Below are positions 8,419 through 18,094 of a DNA stretch of 64,000 bases, in pieces. The translations under genes and the position numbers were made by a program. The notes beneath the pieces are model-generated. The model did not search any database. It was not told where the DNA came from and worked only from the letters and a program-made list of their open reading frames with translations. The first letter of the stretch is position 1. Every line of letters begins with the position of its first letter. The DNA is from Leptolyngbya sp. FACHB-60 (GTDB taxonomy: Bacteria > Cyanobacteriota > Cyanobacteriia > Phormidesmidales > Phormidesmidaceae), in NCBI RefSeq assembly GCF_014695775.1, contig NZ_JACJOX010000057.1:1-64000 (forward strand), written 5' to 3'.

Positions 8419-9351
8419 ATGACCCGGCCGCCCATTCCTGTGGTGTCTTATGCAGATTTAATTGGCCCTACGGCGGTACGACAGCGGGCGATCGCAACCC
8501 TGGGCCAGGCCCTAGAAGAGGTTGGCTTTTTTATTTTGGAACCCCACCCGGTTTCGCCAGAGGTGGTGCGGCGAGCCTACCAAGTGGCTACTGAGTTCTT
8601 TGCCCTACCCGATGCCGCCAAAACTCAGTACTCCCTACCCCAGTATCAGGGTGAGGTAGGCTTTTCGAGTTTTGGCAGTGAGCAGGCTAAGGGCCACACC
8701 CTACCCGATCTCAAGGAATTTTGGCACGTCAATCGCCACAGCCTCACAGCCACCGACTCGCCCTGGCCCCAGGAGGTGCCCTCCTTTCGCCCGGTGATGA
8801 CCCGCCTATACGAGCAGCTTATGGCCTGTGCGGAAGTGCTGCTAGCGGCCTGTAGTGACTATCTAGGTCAGCCCAGCGACTGGCTGGTAGCTATGGCCAG
8901 CGGTGGCAACACAGTGCTGCGCCTGGCCCACTACCCGCCCGTGGGCCAACCTGCCGCCGGTAGTCTGCGGGCAGCCCCCCACGAAGATATCAATCTCATT
9001 ACCCTGCTCTGCGAGGCTACCGCCCCAGGACTTGAAATTCTTACCCAGGATGGGCAGTGGCTGCCCGTTAAAACCACCCCCGGCCAGATCGTAGTAGATA
9101 CCGGCGACATGCTGCAAAATCTCACCAATGGGCTGTTTAGGAGCACTACCCATAGGGTGGTCAATCCCCAACCCAGCAACCAGGCTCGCCTGTCAATGCC
9201 GTTTTTTGTGCATCCCCGTCCTGAGATTGACCTGACCCCGGTAGATAGTTTGGTCGATCGCACCGGAGGCATGCCTCAATTTCCCCCAATTACTGCCGCC
9301 GCCTACTTGGCTCAGCGGCTGGGGGAGATTCAAGTGGAGCCGGTGGGGTAA
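8419..9351 (+). CDS. 2-oxoglutarate/Fe(II) oxygenase, isopenicillin N synthase-like
   Basis: The reading frame is open from 8263, but the ATG at 8419 is preferred: it has an AAGGA site about 8 bases upstream and begins the family-typical MTRPPIPVVSYADL. The product is 310 residues. The DIOX_N part (about 1-115) includes GFFILEPHPV. The jelly-roll core has the iron triad HEDINLITLL (His and Asp) and THRVVNP (His), followed by the 2-oxoglutarate-binding Arg in QARLSMPFFVHP. These non-haem iron enzymes hydroxylate or otherwise oxidise small molecules. The substrate cannot be told from sequence. It is transcribed towards the site-2 protease gene. Confidence 0.9.
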   Translation: MTRPPIPVVSYADLIGPTAVRQRAIATLGQALEEVGFFILEPHPVSPEVVRRAYQVATEFFALPDAAKTQYSLPQYQGEVGFSSFGSEQAKGHTLPDLKEFWHVNRHSLTATDSPWPQEVPSFRPVMTRLYEQLMACAEVLLAACSDYLGQPSDWLVAMASGGNTVLRLAHYPPVGQPAAGSLRAAPHEDINLITLLCEATAPGLEILTQDGQWLPVKTTPGQIVVDTGDMLQNLTNGLFRSTTHRVVNPQPSNQARLSMPFFVHPRPEIDLTPVDSLVDRTGGMPQFPPITAAAYLAQRLGEIQVEPVG

Positions 9352-9429
9352 GGGCAGGGAGTGGATGGGTGGGTGATGGCCGAACAACCTAAACACTCTT
9401 AACCCCCTACCTCCCACTCCCCCACTCCA

Positions 9430-10911
9430 TTACGCTCCAATCCCTAGCCGCCCGGCCAAGCTTGGAGTCAGGGGCAGCAGCACCGTCAGGGCCAAAAACA
9501 GGGCCAGCAATCCGAGGGCAGCGCGGGCGTCGTTGGGTTCAGAAATATCGTTCAGGCAGGGGCGCTCTAGGGTGCGCTGCAAGATCACAATTACCCCGGC
9601 CCAGTAGAGGGCTAGGGGATTGGCCAACGCCACTAGGGCTAACACCACCAGGGTAAACACCGTCGTGCGGTTGGCGGTTTTGCGGCCATAGATAGCCTGC
9701 ACCATGCGGCCGCCATCGAGCTGCCCGGCGGGCATCAGGTTGAGGGCGGTGATCACTAGCCCTAGCCAGCCCATGATGGTGAGCGGGTGAATATCCACCA
9801 GGGGCTCTTGCAGCGCTGAGCCCAGCACTACCTTGGCCAAGGCCCCGATCAGCACCGACCCCTGAAAGAACCCGGAAGGAATTTGAAAGGCGCTGCCGGG
9901 GTGCGACAACAGCAGCCCGCCCACCAGCATTGCTAAGGAAATGATGCCGCCAGCAGCAGGCCCGGCTAGGGAAATGTCAAACAATACGCTGCGGTTGGGC
10001 AGCAGTGACTCAAACCGAGTGAGGCTGCCAAAGGCCCCAATCTGCCAGGCGGGGATGAAGAAGGGTGGGCTGAGGCGCACTCCGTAGCGTCGGGCGGCAA
10101 TCCAGTGACCAGCTTCGTGGCTGAGCAGGATGACTAACAAGGCCACCAAAAAAGGCAGAGCGGCCCGCCAGCGAGAAAAGTCTTGCAGCAGGTCGAAGCC
10201 CTGCAAAATCGCCCCGGCTTCTAGGCCAGTGAAAAGGGTGGCGATCGCCAGCACCCCTGCCAGCGCCCATTGAGCCAGGGTGGCTTTGGCCGGATCGGCG
10301 GTGGCGGGCAGCACCACCACCGTAGGCTTTTGCTCCAGGTTTTCGACTAAAAACAGGCGGTAGCGATCGCCCAGTCGCTCCTGCAATCGTTCTGCTAGCT
10401 TGGTCTGGGTGGCCGCTGGCTCACCCCGCAGGTTACCGCGAAAAATGGCTCCCTGGTCGTAGGGAATCGTCTCGGTACGAAAGTAGGTGTCGAGGCCAAA
10501 GATGCCTTCGATCTGCGCCAAATCTTCCGGGGGAAGGGCGATCGCCTCTGGAGTGGTCGGGGCTGGTGTCGGTTGATCGAGGGGCTCCAGGCGATTGGTA
10601 TTCTCTGGAATAGAGTCCATGTCTGGCACCGCTGCGCGTCGCTGGGTCGAGAGGCTGTCTTGTCCCCGGGCGCGCAACCGTCGCCCCAAATAGATATAGA
10701 GACCCGTAGACCCCAGTAACAGCAGCAGCACCCCCGCCAGGTTGATATAGATGCCCAGGGCAAACAGCCCAAAGAACAGCAGCCATGGGGTCATCAGCAC
10801 CACCGATTGCAGCCAGGCCAAGATGCCCACGGTGCCGTAGGGCAAGGCCCGGCGGTAGCCCCAGACTAAAATCGCGATCGCGGCCAGCAAAATCAACCCA
10901 GTAATCACCAT
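9430..10911 (-). CDS. Site-2 type zinc metalloprotease, EGY1-like (M50)
   Basis: This integral membrane protease has the zinc motif HEAGH (residues 265-269) and the second metal-binding motif NLMPAGQLDGG further on. It resembles chloroplast EGY proteins and their cyanobacterial relatives: an N-terminal membrane pair (VITGLILLAAIAILVW and the LLFFGLFALG region), a soluble segment with the GNLRG motif (about 159-163), then the multi-pass protease core. I chose the ATG at 10911 because the 79 codons before it look non-coding and would overlap the opposite-strand gene. The resulting 493 residues fit the cyanobacterial family. Substrates are unknown. Confidence 0.9.
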   Translation of the reverse strand: MVITGLILLAAIAILVWGYRRALPYGTVGILAWLQSVVLMTPWLLFFGLFALGIYINLAGVLLLLLGSTGLYIYLGRRLRARGQDSLSTQRRAAVPDMDSIPENTNRLEPLDQPTPAPTTPEAIALPPEDLAQIEGIFGLDTYFRTETIPYDQGAIFRGNLRGEPAATQTKLAERLQERLGDRYRLFLVENLEQKPTVVVLPATADPAKATLAQWALAGVLAIATLFTGLEAGAILQGFDLLQDFSRWRAALPFLVALLVILLSHEAGHWIAARRYGVRLSPPFFIPAWQIGAFGSLTRFESLLPNRSVLFDISLAGPAAGGIISLAMLVGGLLLSHPGSAFQIPSGFFQGSVLIGALAKVVLGSALQEPLVDIHPLTIMGWLGLVITALNLMPAGQLDGGRMVQAIYGRKTANRTTVFTLVVLALVALANPLALYWAGVIVILQRTLERPCLNDISEPNDARAALGLLALFLALTVLLPLTPSLAGRLGIGA

Positions 10912-11160
10912 AATGCCGCTGCCCCTACCCTCCTCAATATGTGCTGAAACGCCCGTTTTGGCGGGCAAAACCCCCATCAGTCTACCGTCGATGAGCCGGA
11001 GCCGCCTAGTCGGGGTTTGCCACCTCGCCCTATCGACGGGGCAAACCCGCCTCAATGGCTGTAGTTCCAAGGTTAAGGTGCTTAAATATAGCCAGGCAAT
11101 TTGCCCTTTGCCGCTGTGTCCCAGGGGCCTGGTTTTGATCTTGCTCATTGTTGCGCGCCC

Positions 11161-12456
11161 ATGACTCCCCTGTCCCCTGACCCAGCCCAGCCCCCGCTAC
11201 CCACCTCTACCCCAGACAATGGCACAGATGCTACCCCAGGCCAGATAGTCGTTCGGCCGTACCCTGGCGAAAGCGCAACGGGGGCTGTTCCGGGTGCTAC
11301 TCGGCTCGATGTCGATCCCTCCGACCCAATGAATGTTGAGCCCCTGCTGGTTGACTCTGCGGTTACCTCAGCCAGCGCAATTACTGTCGTAGCGGTAGCG
11401 GTGATCGGCCTAGGGCTGATCGTCGGCAGTTTTTGGCTCACCCTGGCGGGGTCTTTGGTGGCTACCCTGGTGTCGATTCGGCTCATGTGGCCCTTTCTGC
11501 AAGAGGTGCTGGGGGAACTCTCTGCCCGGCAGCAGTCGCTACTGATTGCCATCCCTGGGGTGCTGGTGGGATTGGTGGGGCTGATGAATATCACCGGCAT
11601 TAACCGCGCCATTTTGACCTGGGGGCTGACTCTGCGGTGGGATATTCTGGGGGCCTTAGGAGATTTTTTGGGGGCGATCGGGCAAATTTTCATCGCCTTT
11701 TTGGCCCTGTTTGTGGCCTGGCGGCAGTACGTTATCTCCCGCGACCTGACCAAACAGCAAAACCTGATTACCCAGCAGCAAACCATCGACGCCTACTTTC
11801 AAGGCATTTCAGAACTGGTGCTCGATGACGAGGGCCTGCTCGAAGACTGGCCCCAGGAGCGCATCATCGCCGAAGCCCGCACCGCCGCCATTCTCAGCAG
11901 CGTCGATGCCGGGGGCAAGGCCAAGGTGGTGCGCTTTCTCTCCCGCTCTAAGCTGCTCACGCCCCTGCGCCGCGACAATCGTTTGGGCCGCCCCATCCTA
12001 GACGGCCGGGGTGGTTATGAAGAAGACCGGCCCAACGGCACCCGCGTCATCGATCTGGGGGCCATGCTAGCTACCGCCGACCTGACGGGCACCGATTTAC
12101 GCTGGGCCGACCTCAGCGAAACCAACCTGATTCGCGCCGATCTGCGCCGAGCTGACCTGGTGAGAACCAATTTTGCCCGCTCTATTCTGTACCAGGCCAA
12201 TCTGTCTGGGGCCGACCTGATGGAGGCGCGGCTCTTTTACGGAGATGCTGCCACCGCCACCCCCCGCACCCGCACTGGCGCACCCGACTACACCACCGGA
12301 GCCAACACCGGGGCCGTCGTCGAAGGGGCTAACTTTAGCGGCGTGTACCGCCTGTCTGAGGAACAGCGCCGCTACATCGGGGCCTGGGGCGGTGAGGCTA
12401 CCCGCGCCACAGTTCCCGGCGGTTGTGCAGATATTCCCAATTTGTTGGGGCGATAG
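11161..12456 (+). CDS. Membrane protein with C-terminal pentapeptide repeats
   Basis: The protein has 431 residues from the ATG at 11161; the frame is open from 11101, but those codons overlap the promoter side of the protease gene. A Pro-rich soluble N-terminus is followed by about three hydrophobic segments (AVAVIGLGLIVGSFWL, SLLIAIPGVLVGLVGL and IFIAFLALFVAW). A cytosolic helical part comes next (WRQYVISRDLTKQQNLITQQ). Pentapeptide repeats run from about residue 300 to 355 (ADLTG TDLRW ADLSE TNLIR ADLRR). Such repeats form a right-handed beta helix used in protein interaction. The role is unknown. It is divergent from the protease gene. Confidence 0.75.
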   Translation: MTPLSPDPAQPPLPTSTPDNGTDATPGQIVVRPYPGESATGAVPGATRLDVDPSDPMNVEPLLVDSAVTSASAITVVAVAVIGLGLIVGSFWLTLAGSLVATLVSIRLMWPFLQEVLGELSARQQSLLIAIPGVLVGLVGLMNITGINRAILTWGLTLRWDILGALGDFLGAIGQIFIAFLALFVAWRQYVISRDLTKQQNLITQQQTIDAYFQGISELVLDDEGLLEDWPQERIIAEARTAAILSSVDAGGKAKVVRFLSRSKLLTPLRRDNRLGRPILDGRGGYEEDRPNGTRVIDLGAMLATADLTGTDLRWADLSETNLIRADLRRADLVRTNFARSILYQANLSGADLMEARLFYGDAATATPRTRTGAPDYTTGANTGAVVEGANFSGVYRLSEEQRRYIGAWGGEATRATVPGGCADIPNLLGR

Positions 12457-12484
12457 AGGGGGGCACAGGGGGATGGAATAGATT

Positions 12485-12556
12485 AGTTTTGAATTTTGAG
12501 TTCTTAGTTTCGAGGTTTTGCGTGAGGCTTTAATCCAAAACTCAAAATTCAAAACT
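12485..12556. terminator. Perfect 16-bp inverted repeat between convergent genes
   Basis: AGTTTTGAATTTTGAG (12485-12500) is repeated as its exact reverse complement at 12541-12556, with a 40-base loop. It lies between the pentapeptide protein and the transglutaminase-like gene, which converge. It could serve as a two-way terminator, but it is AT-rich and its loop is long, so it may instead be a short interspersed repeat. Confidence 0.45.
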
Positions 12557-12566
12557 CAAAACTTTC

Positions 12567-13466
12567 TCACTTAAACTCTGGCGTCGCCCCCAGCTTGCGC
12601 ACCGCCACCGAAACCTCCATACCCAAGTAATCGCCCGCATTGCCAAACCATGAGCCGGCGAGGGGAATCGCCTGACCAGGGTGACGGGCGATCGCCACCG
12701 CAATCAAATCAAACCCTTCAGTCAGCCGGTTGGTGGGGTCGTACACCAGCCACCCCGCCCCTGGTAGATACACCTGGAGCCAGGCATGGGTGGCTCCCGA
12801 CCCGGTCATGCCTACGTCGCCGCCATCAAGAGCCGAGTCGTACAGGTAGCCCGACACGAACCGGCAGGCTAGCCCCAGCCGCCGCAGGGTTTCTATCATC
12901 AGCCAGGCGTAGTCGCGGCAGGTGCCCGATTTTAGCCGCAGGGTTTCCCCTGGCGGTTGAGTGCCCTCCTCTACCCGCGATCGGTAAGTAATAGTGTCGC
13001 GAATCGTGTTCATAATGCGGCTCAGCACCTCACTGGTGCGATCCAGATCGCCCGCTACAAAGTGTTTGGCCCAGGCCGCCACCGAGCCATCGGGGTCTTC
13101 GGCATGGGGCCGTAGGTATACCGCCAGGTCAGTCCACTCGTCGGGGGTGTACTGCACCGGCACCTCCTCCGCCCTGGCGTCGAGAGGAAAGTTGTCAATG
13201 CCCTTAGTGCCAAAGTGTTCACCGCGAAACCGACAGGTAAAGGTCAGTTCTTGGGCCGGTGCACCAATATCAATCACCGCCACATTGTTCGAAAGGGTAT
13301 CGCTTATCCAATGCACCTTAGCTGGCACATTCACATCGATGGCATACTCCAACAGCCGCCCGCTGTAGTTCCCCCGAGGCAGAAACATTGCCTTGTGGGG
13401 GCCGAAGGTGACTGGCCTAGCGTAGCGGTAGGTAGTAACGTGCTCAACTTCGTAAATCACCGACAT
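12567..13466 (-). CDS. Transglutaminase-like family protein
   Basis: The 299-residue protein has the N-terminal beta region typical of this bacterial group (YEVEHVTTYRYARPVTFGPH), then a transglutaminase-like cysteine protease fold. The catalytic triad is visible as Cys183 in SGTCRDYAWLM, His227 in ATHAWLQVYLP and Asp243 in WLVYDPTN. The family includes predicted peptidases and amide-forming or amide-cleaving enzymes, mostly uncharacterised. No signal peptide or membrane segment is evident. It stands alone between two convergent or divergent neighbours, so context adds nothing. Confidence 0.88.
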   Translation of the reverse strand: MSVIYEVEHVTTYRYARPVTFGPHKAMFLPRGNYSGRLLEYAIDVNVPAKVHWISDTLSNNVAVIDIGAPAQELTFTCRFRGEHFGTKGIDNFPLDARAEEVPVQYTPDEWTDLAVYLRPHAEDPDGSVAAWAKHFVAGDLDRTSEVLSRIMNTIRDTITYRSRVEEGTQPPGETLRLKSGTCRDYAWLMIETLRRLGLACRFVSGYLYDSALDGGDVGMTGSGATHAWLQVYLPGAGWLVYDPTNRLTEGFDLIAVAIARHPGQAIPLAGSWFGNAGDYLGMEVSVAVRKLGATPEFK

Positions 13467-13644
13467 GGCGCAGTCCTAGAGCGGAGCTTCGTTCTTTGTG
13501 ATCTTTGTACAATGGCTGGCCAGTCTAGAATAGGCCCATAGCGGTTCTTTGCCTCTCTGTACCCTCCGCAACCAGCCCAGGGAGAGAGAATTCTATCGCC
13601 ACGTCCGATCGCTATGAGTCAGACTTCTACACCCAAAACTTCGA

Positions 13645-14934
13645 TTATTCCTGGCTCAGAATTGCATAAATCGCTTGAGTAATCTGCCGCAGCTGCTCTG
13701 GCTCAATAATGTAAGGCGGCATCGTGTAGACTAGTCGGCCAAAAGGGCGCAACCACACCCCATGCTGCACAAACTGGGGCTGCACCACCGCCACATCCAC
13801 CGGCTCATGCAGTTCGACGACGCCGATCGCTCCCAAGACCCGCACATCTTTCACCGCTGGTAGGTCGCGGCAGGGGGTTAGCTCCTGCTTGAGTTGGGTT
13901 TCTATAGCGCTTATCCTTGCCACCCAGTCGTAGCTTGCCAGCAGGTTCAAGTTTTCCAACGCCACCGCGCAGGCAAGGGGATTGCCCATAAAAGTGGGGC
14001 CGTGCATAAATACTCCGGCCTCACCTTGGGCAAAGGTTTCGCTAATGTGATTGGTGGTCAGCGTTGCCGCTAAGGACATAAATCCGCCCGTGAGGGCTTT
14101 GCCGACGCAGAGAATATCCGGCGCGACACCCGTGTATTCGCAGGCAAACAGCTTGCCGGTGCGGCCAAAGCCTGTGGCGATTTCATCGAGAATTAGTAAC
14201 ACACCGTACTGGTCGCACAGTTCCCTGGCCCGCCGCACATACTCTGGGCTATAAAACCGCATGCCCCCTGCCCCCTGCACCACCGGCTCAAAAATCGCGG
14301 CGGCAATCTCCCCGTGGTGGCGCTGCAAAATCGCCTCAAAACTTGTTATATCTGCCTCATCCCACACCCCCTCAAAGGGAATTTGAGGCGCATCGGCAAA
14401 ATACTGCTCCACCAGGCTATGGCGAAACAGATGGTGCATGCCATTCACTGGGTCGCACACCGCCATAGCTGCAAAGGTGTCGCCGTGGTAGCCGTTTCGA
14501 ATGGTCAGAAAGTGCTGTTTCTGCGGCTCTCCTCGGTTGTGCCAGTACTGGATCGCCAGCTTCATGGCTACTTCTACCGCTACCGAGCCGGAATCGCAGA
14601 AAAAAACCTGCTGTAAAGGATCTGGCGTTATTGCCACCAGCTTTTGGGCTAGCTGCACCGCCGGTTGGTGGGTCAGCCCGCCAAACATGACGTGGCTCAT
14701 GCGGCCCATTTGTTCCTGGGCGGCTTGGTTCAGCCGGGGGTGGTTGTAGCCGTGAATGCAGGTCCACCATGACGACATGCCATCGACCAGGTGCTCCCCG
14801 GTTTCTAGCTTTAGATAAACCCCCTGGGCCGATCGCACCGCAAATACCGGGCCAGTATTGGGCATTGGCGCGTAGGGATGCCACACATGGCAGCGATCCA
14901 GCGCTATTAGTTCATCAAGTGGCAGCGCATCCAT
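13645..14934 (-). CDS. bioA: Adenosylmethionine-8-amino-7-oxononanoate aminotransferase
   Basis: This PLP enzyme converts 7-keto-8-aminopelargonate to 7,8-diaminopelargonate in biotin synthesis, using S-adenosylmethionine as amino donor. The N-terminal WHPYAPM and MSSWWTCIHGYNHP are characteristic of BioA. ILDEIATGFGRTG holds the PLP-ring Asp (about 250) and CVGKALTGGF the Schiff-base Lys (about 279). The ATG at 14934 is preferred because the 15 codons upstream look non-coding and BioA proteins begin close to DELIALDRCHVWHPY. The gene lies downstream of the alpha/beta hydrolase on the same strand. In other bacteria hydrolases such as BioH act in biotin synthesis, so a link is possible but unproven. 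Confidence 0.93.
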   Translation of the reverse strand: MDALPLDELIALDRCHVWHPYAPMPNTGPVFAVRSAQGVYLKLETGEHLVDGMSSWWTCIHGYNHPRLNQAAQEQMGRMSHVMFGGLTHQPAVQLAQKLVAITPDPLQQVFFCDSGSVAVEVAMKLAIQYWHNRGEPQKQHFLTIRNGYHGDTFAAMAVCDPVNGMHHLFRHSLVEQYFADAPQIPFEGVWDEADITSFEAILQRHHGEIAAAIFEPVVQGAGGMRFYSPEYVRRARELCDQYGVLLILDEIATGFGRTGKLFACEYTGVAPDILCVGKALTGGFMSLAATLTTNHISETFAQGEAGVFMHGPTFMGNPLACAVALENLNLLASYDWVARISAIETQLKQELTPCRDLPAVKDVRVLGAIGVVELHEPVDVAVVQPQFVQHGVWLRPFGRLVYTMPPYIIEPEQLRQITQAIYAILSQE

Positions 14935-14998
14935 AAGGCTTAGGGTGAATAACGCTAAAGCGAGGCTCTGCCAACGCAACCATTGCAGCTAAGTGAAT

Positions 14999-15853
14999 TT
15001 AAGCCAGGAATTCATTGACGTACCCGAGGTAAGTCTCTGGGTCTTCAAGCATGGGAAAATGCCCAGTATTTTTCACCAGAGCGTACTCGATTTTGGGGTT
15101 CAAAGCTGCTGCTGTGCGCCCCAGCTCTGCGGGGGTGATTTTGTCGAATTCGCCTGCAACCAGCAACGTCGGCACAGTAATTTTAGCAAACTCGATGGGC
15201 ATCACCTCCGTCGCTTTCTTGCTGACCGAGGTAAAGATAGTGCCGAGGGCCGTGGCATAGTCTGCATTTAAAAAATCGTCCAAAAAGGCAATCTTTTCAG
15301 CGGCAGGGATGGGGCGGCTGAGGAACCGAGCCATAAAGAAGCGTGGGGCCAGGGGAATTTTTCCCAGCCACTTGGGCCGGAAGGCCACCACGTAGCCGCC
15401 AAACTTATAAAAGGCCTCAAAGGCAGCTTTGTCGTACTCAAAGATGCCGTTGCAGGTAAGAATGGCGCGATCGCATAGCTCCGGGTACTGATTTAAAAAG
15501 TACACTGCCACCGACGCCCCCATAGAGTGGGCGTTGATCGACACCTTGGGTAGGTTCAGAGCCTTTAGCAACTCAGCTAAATCGTCCGCGTAGGTATCTA
15601 GCTCGTAGCCTCGCGTCGTAGCCGCCTCCTGTTGATCGGGGGACAGACGCGATCGCCCAAACCCGCGCATGTCGTAGAGCAGGCAGTCATAGCGATCGCT
15701 CAATGCCGCTGCCGTGCTCTGCCAATAGCGGGCTGACCCGGCCCAACCGTGGAGAAAGACCATCACCGGCTTCGAAGAACTTGGATCGCGCGGCGTATCG
15801 GTGCCTACCCACTCGTAGTAGTGGTTAACCTGGTTGACGTCAATGTAGGGCAT
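14999..15853 (-). CDS. Alpha/beta hydrolase
   Basis: The 284-residue single-domain hydrolase has the oxyanion-hole motif FLHGWAGS (about 33-40), nucleophile Ser110 in the elbow AHSMG, a candidate acid in AGEFDKITP and the catalytic His in NTGHFPMLEDP. DMRGFGRS after strand 4 is typical of the epoxide-hydrolase/lipase-like group. The start is only 2 bases after the clpX stop, so the two are almost certainly co-transcribed. bioA follows 64 bp downstream. Substrate unknown; esterase, lipase and BioH-like activity are all possible. Confidence 0.88.
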   Translation of the reverse strand: MPYIDVNQVNHYYEWVGTDTPRDPSSSKPVMVFLHGWAGSARYWQSTAAALSDRYDCLLYDMRGFGRSRLSPDQQEAATTRGYELDTYADDLAELLKALNLPKVSINAHSMGASVAVYFLNQYPELCDRAILTCNGIFEYDKAAFEAFYKFGGYVVAFRPKWLGKIPLAPRFFMARFLSRPIPAAEKIAFLDDFLNADYATALGTIFTSVSKKATEVMPIEFAKITVPTLLVAGEFDKITPAELGRTAAALNPKIEYALVKNTGHFPMLEDPETYLGYVNEFLA

Positions 15854-15855
15854 GG

Positions 15856-17196
<1,341 letters not shown>

Positions 17197-17208
17197 AAAA
17201 TAATGACC

Positions 17209-17898
17209 CTAATTTAGTGCAGTCATAGTGGGGGCGGCGGGAAGATATTGCTGCTCAACAACATCGTCGATCAGCCCATAGGCTTTTGATTCAGCGGCAG
17301 ACATGTAAAAGTCGCGCTCAGTATCAGCCTCAATGCGCTCTATCGGCTGCCCGGTATGGTGAGAAATCAGCTCATTCAGCCGGTTCTTGTGGTAGAGAAT
17401 CTCTCTCGCCTGGATCTCGATATCTACGGCCTGACCCTGGGCACCCCCTAGGGGCTGGTGAATCATAATCCGCGAGCTGGGCAGGGAGAGGCGCTTGCCC
17501 TTAGCGCCGGCACAGAGCAAAAACGCTCCCATGCTGGCTGCTAGCCCAAAGCAAATCGTTACTACGTCGGGGCGAATTTGCTGCATGGTGTCGTAGATCG
17601 CCATGCCCGCTGTCACAGAACCGCCTGGAGAGTTGATGTAAAGCTGTACATCCTTCTCGGGGTCTTCAGCATCTAGGTAGAGCAGCTGAGCAACGATAGA
17701 GTCAGCCACCTCATCCATCACCGGAGTGCCCAAGAATACAATGCGTTCCCGCAGCAGACGAGAGTAAATGTCAAACGCCCGCTCCCCCCGCCCCGATTGC
17801 TCTACAACAACGGGCAGCATGCTGCGAACCTGGTTAGCGCTCAGGGCAGACTGGCTCAAGCTCAAGATAGGGCTACTCAATGGGTTCGATGCAATCAT
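17209..17898 (-). CDS. clpP: ATP-dependent Clp protease proteolytic subunit ClpP
   Basis: This serine peptidase forms the tetradecameric barrel capped by ClpX. The catalytic triad is complete: Ser122 in GLAASMGAF, His147 in MIHQPLGG and Asp196 in TERDFYMS. QSGRGERAFDIYSRLLRERI is the usual N-terminal signature. The ATG at 17898 gives 229 residues with a 26-residue leader; an internal ATG at residue 27 (MLPVVVEQSG) would give a more standard length. Cyanobacteria carry several clpP paralogues, and pairing with clpX matches the copy often called clpP2. It is 12 bp upstream of clpX. Confidence 0.96.
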   Translation of the reverse strand: MIASNPLSSPILSLSQSALSANQVRSMLPVVVEQSGRGERAFDIYSRLLRERIVFLGTPVMDEVADSIVAQLLYLDAEDPEKDVQLYINSPGGSVTAGMAIYDTMQQIRPDVVTICFGLAASMGAFLLCAGAKGKRLSLPSSRIMIHQPLGGAQGQAVDIEIQAREILYHKNRLNELISHHTGQPIERIEADTERDFYMSAAESKAYGLIDDVVEQQYLPAAPTMTALN

Positions 17899-17991
17899 AA
17901 TGGGTTTGCGCGAGATTTCAAGGGCTTAAGAATATTGCGTTACGGTCAGAGTGCTGGGGGCACCAGACACTGAGCTAGATGTTCAGACTAA

Positions 17992-18065
17992 CAAGCCATC
18001 GGTTAGCCTACCCGACATTATGCCCCAAAAAATTAGGTTCACGGGGTGGGCTAACCGATGGCTTG
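17992..18065. terminator. Long hairpin between tig and clpP
   Basis: A 22-base arm (17992-18013, containing CATCGGTTAGCC) pairs with 18044-18065 (containing GGCTAACCGATG) with a single non-Watson-Crick position. The loop is 30 bases. It sits between the trigger factor stop and the clpP start, both read on the minus strand. It may end or attenuate tig transcription, or process the transcript so clpP-clpX is expressed separately. No clear U run follows on the minus strand. Confidence 0.6.
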
Positions 18066-18094
18066 CCGAAATCTATAGGCAAGCGCAAACGGTG

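Noticed and set aside
9352..9429. Terminator stem between the oxygenase and the M50 protease genes
   Set aside because: GGGAGTGG-type and CCACTCCC-type runs can pair, but the stem is imperfect and I could not define clear arms.
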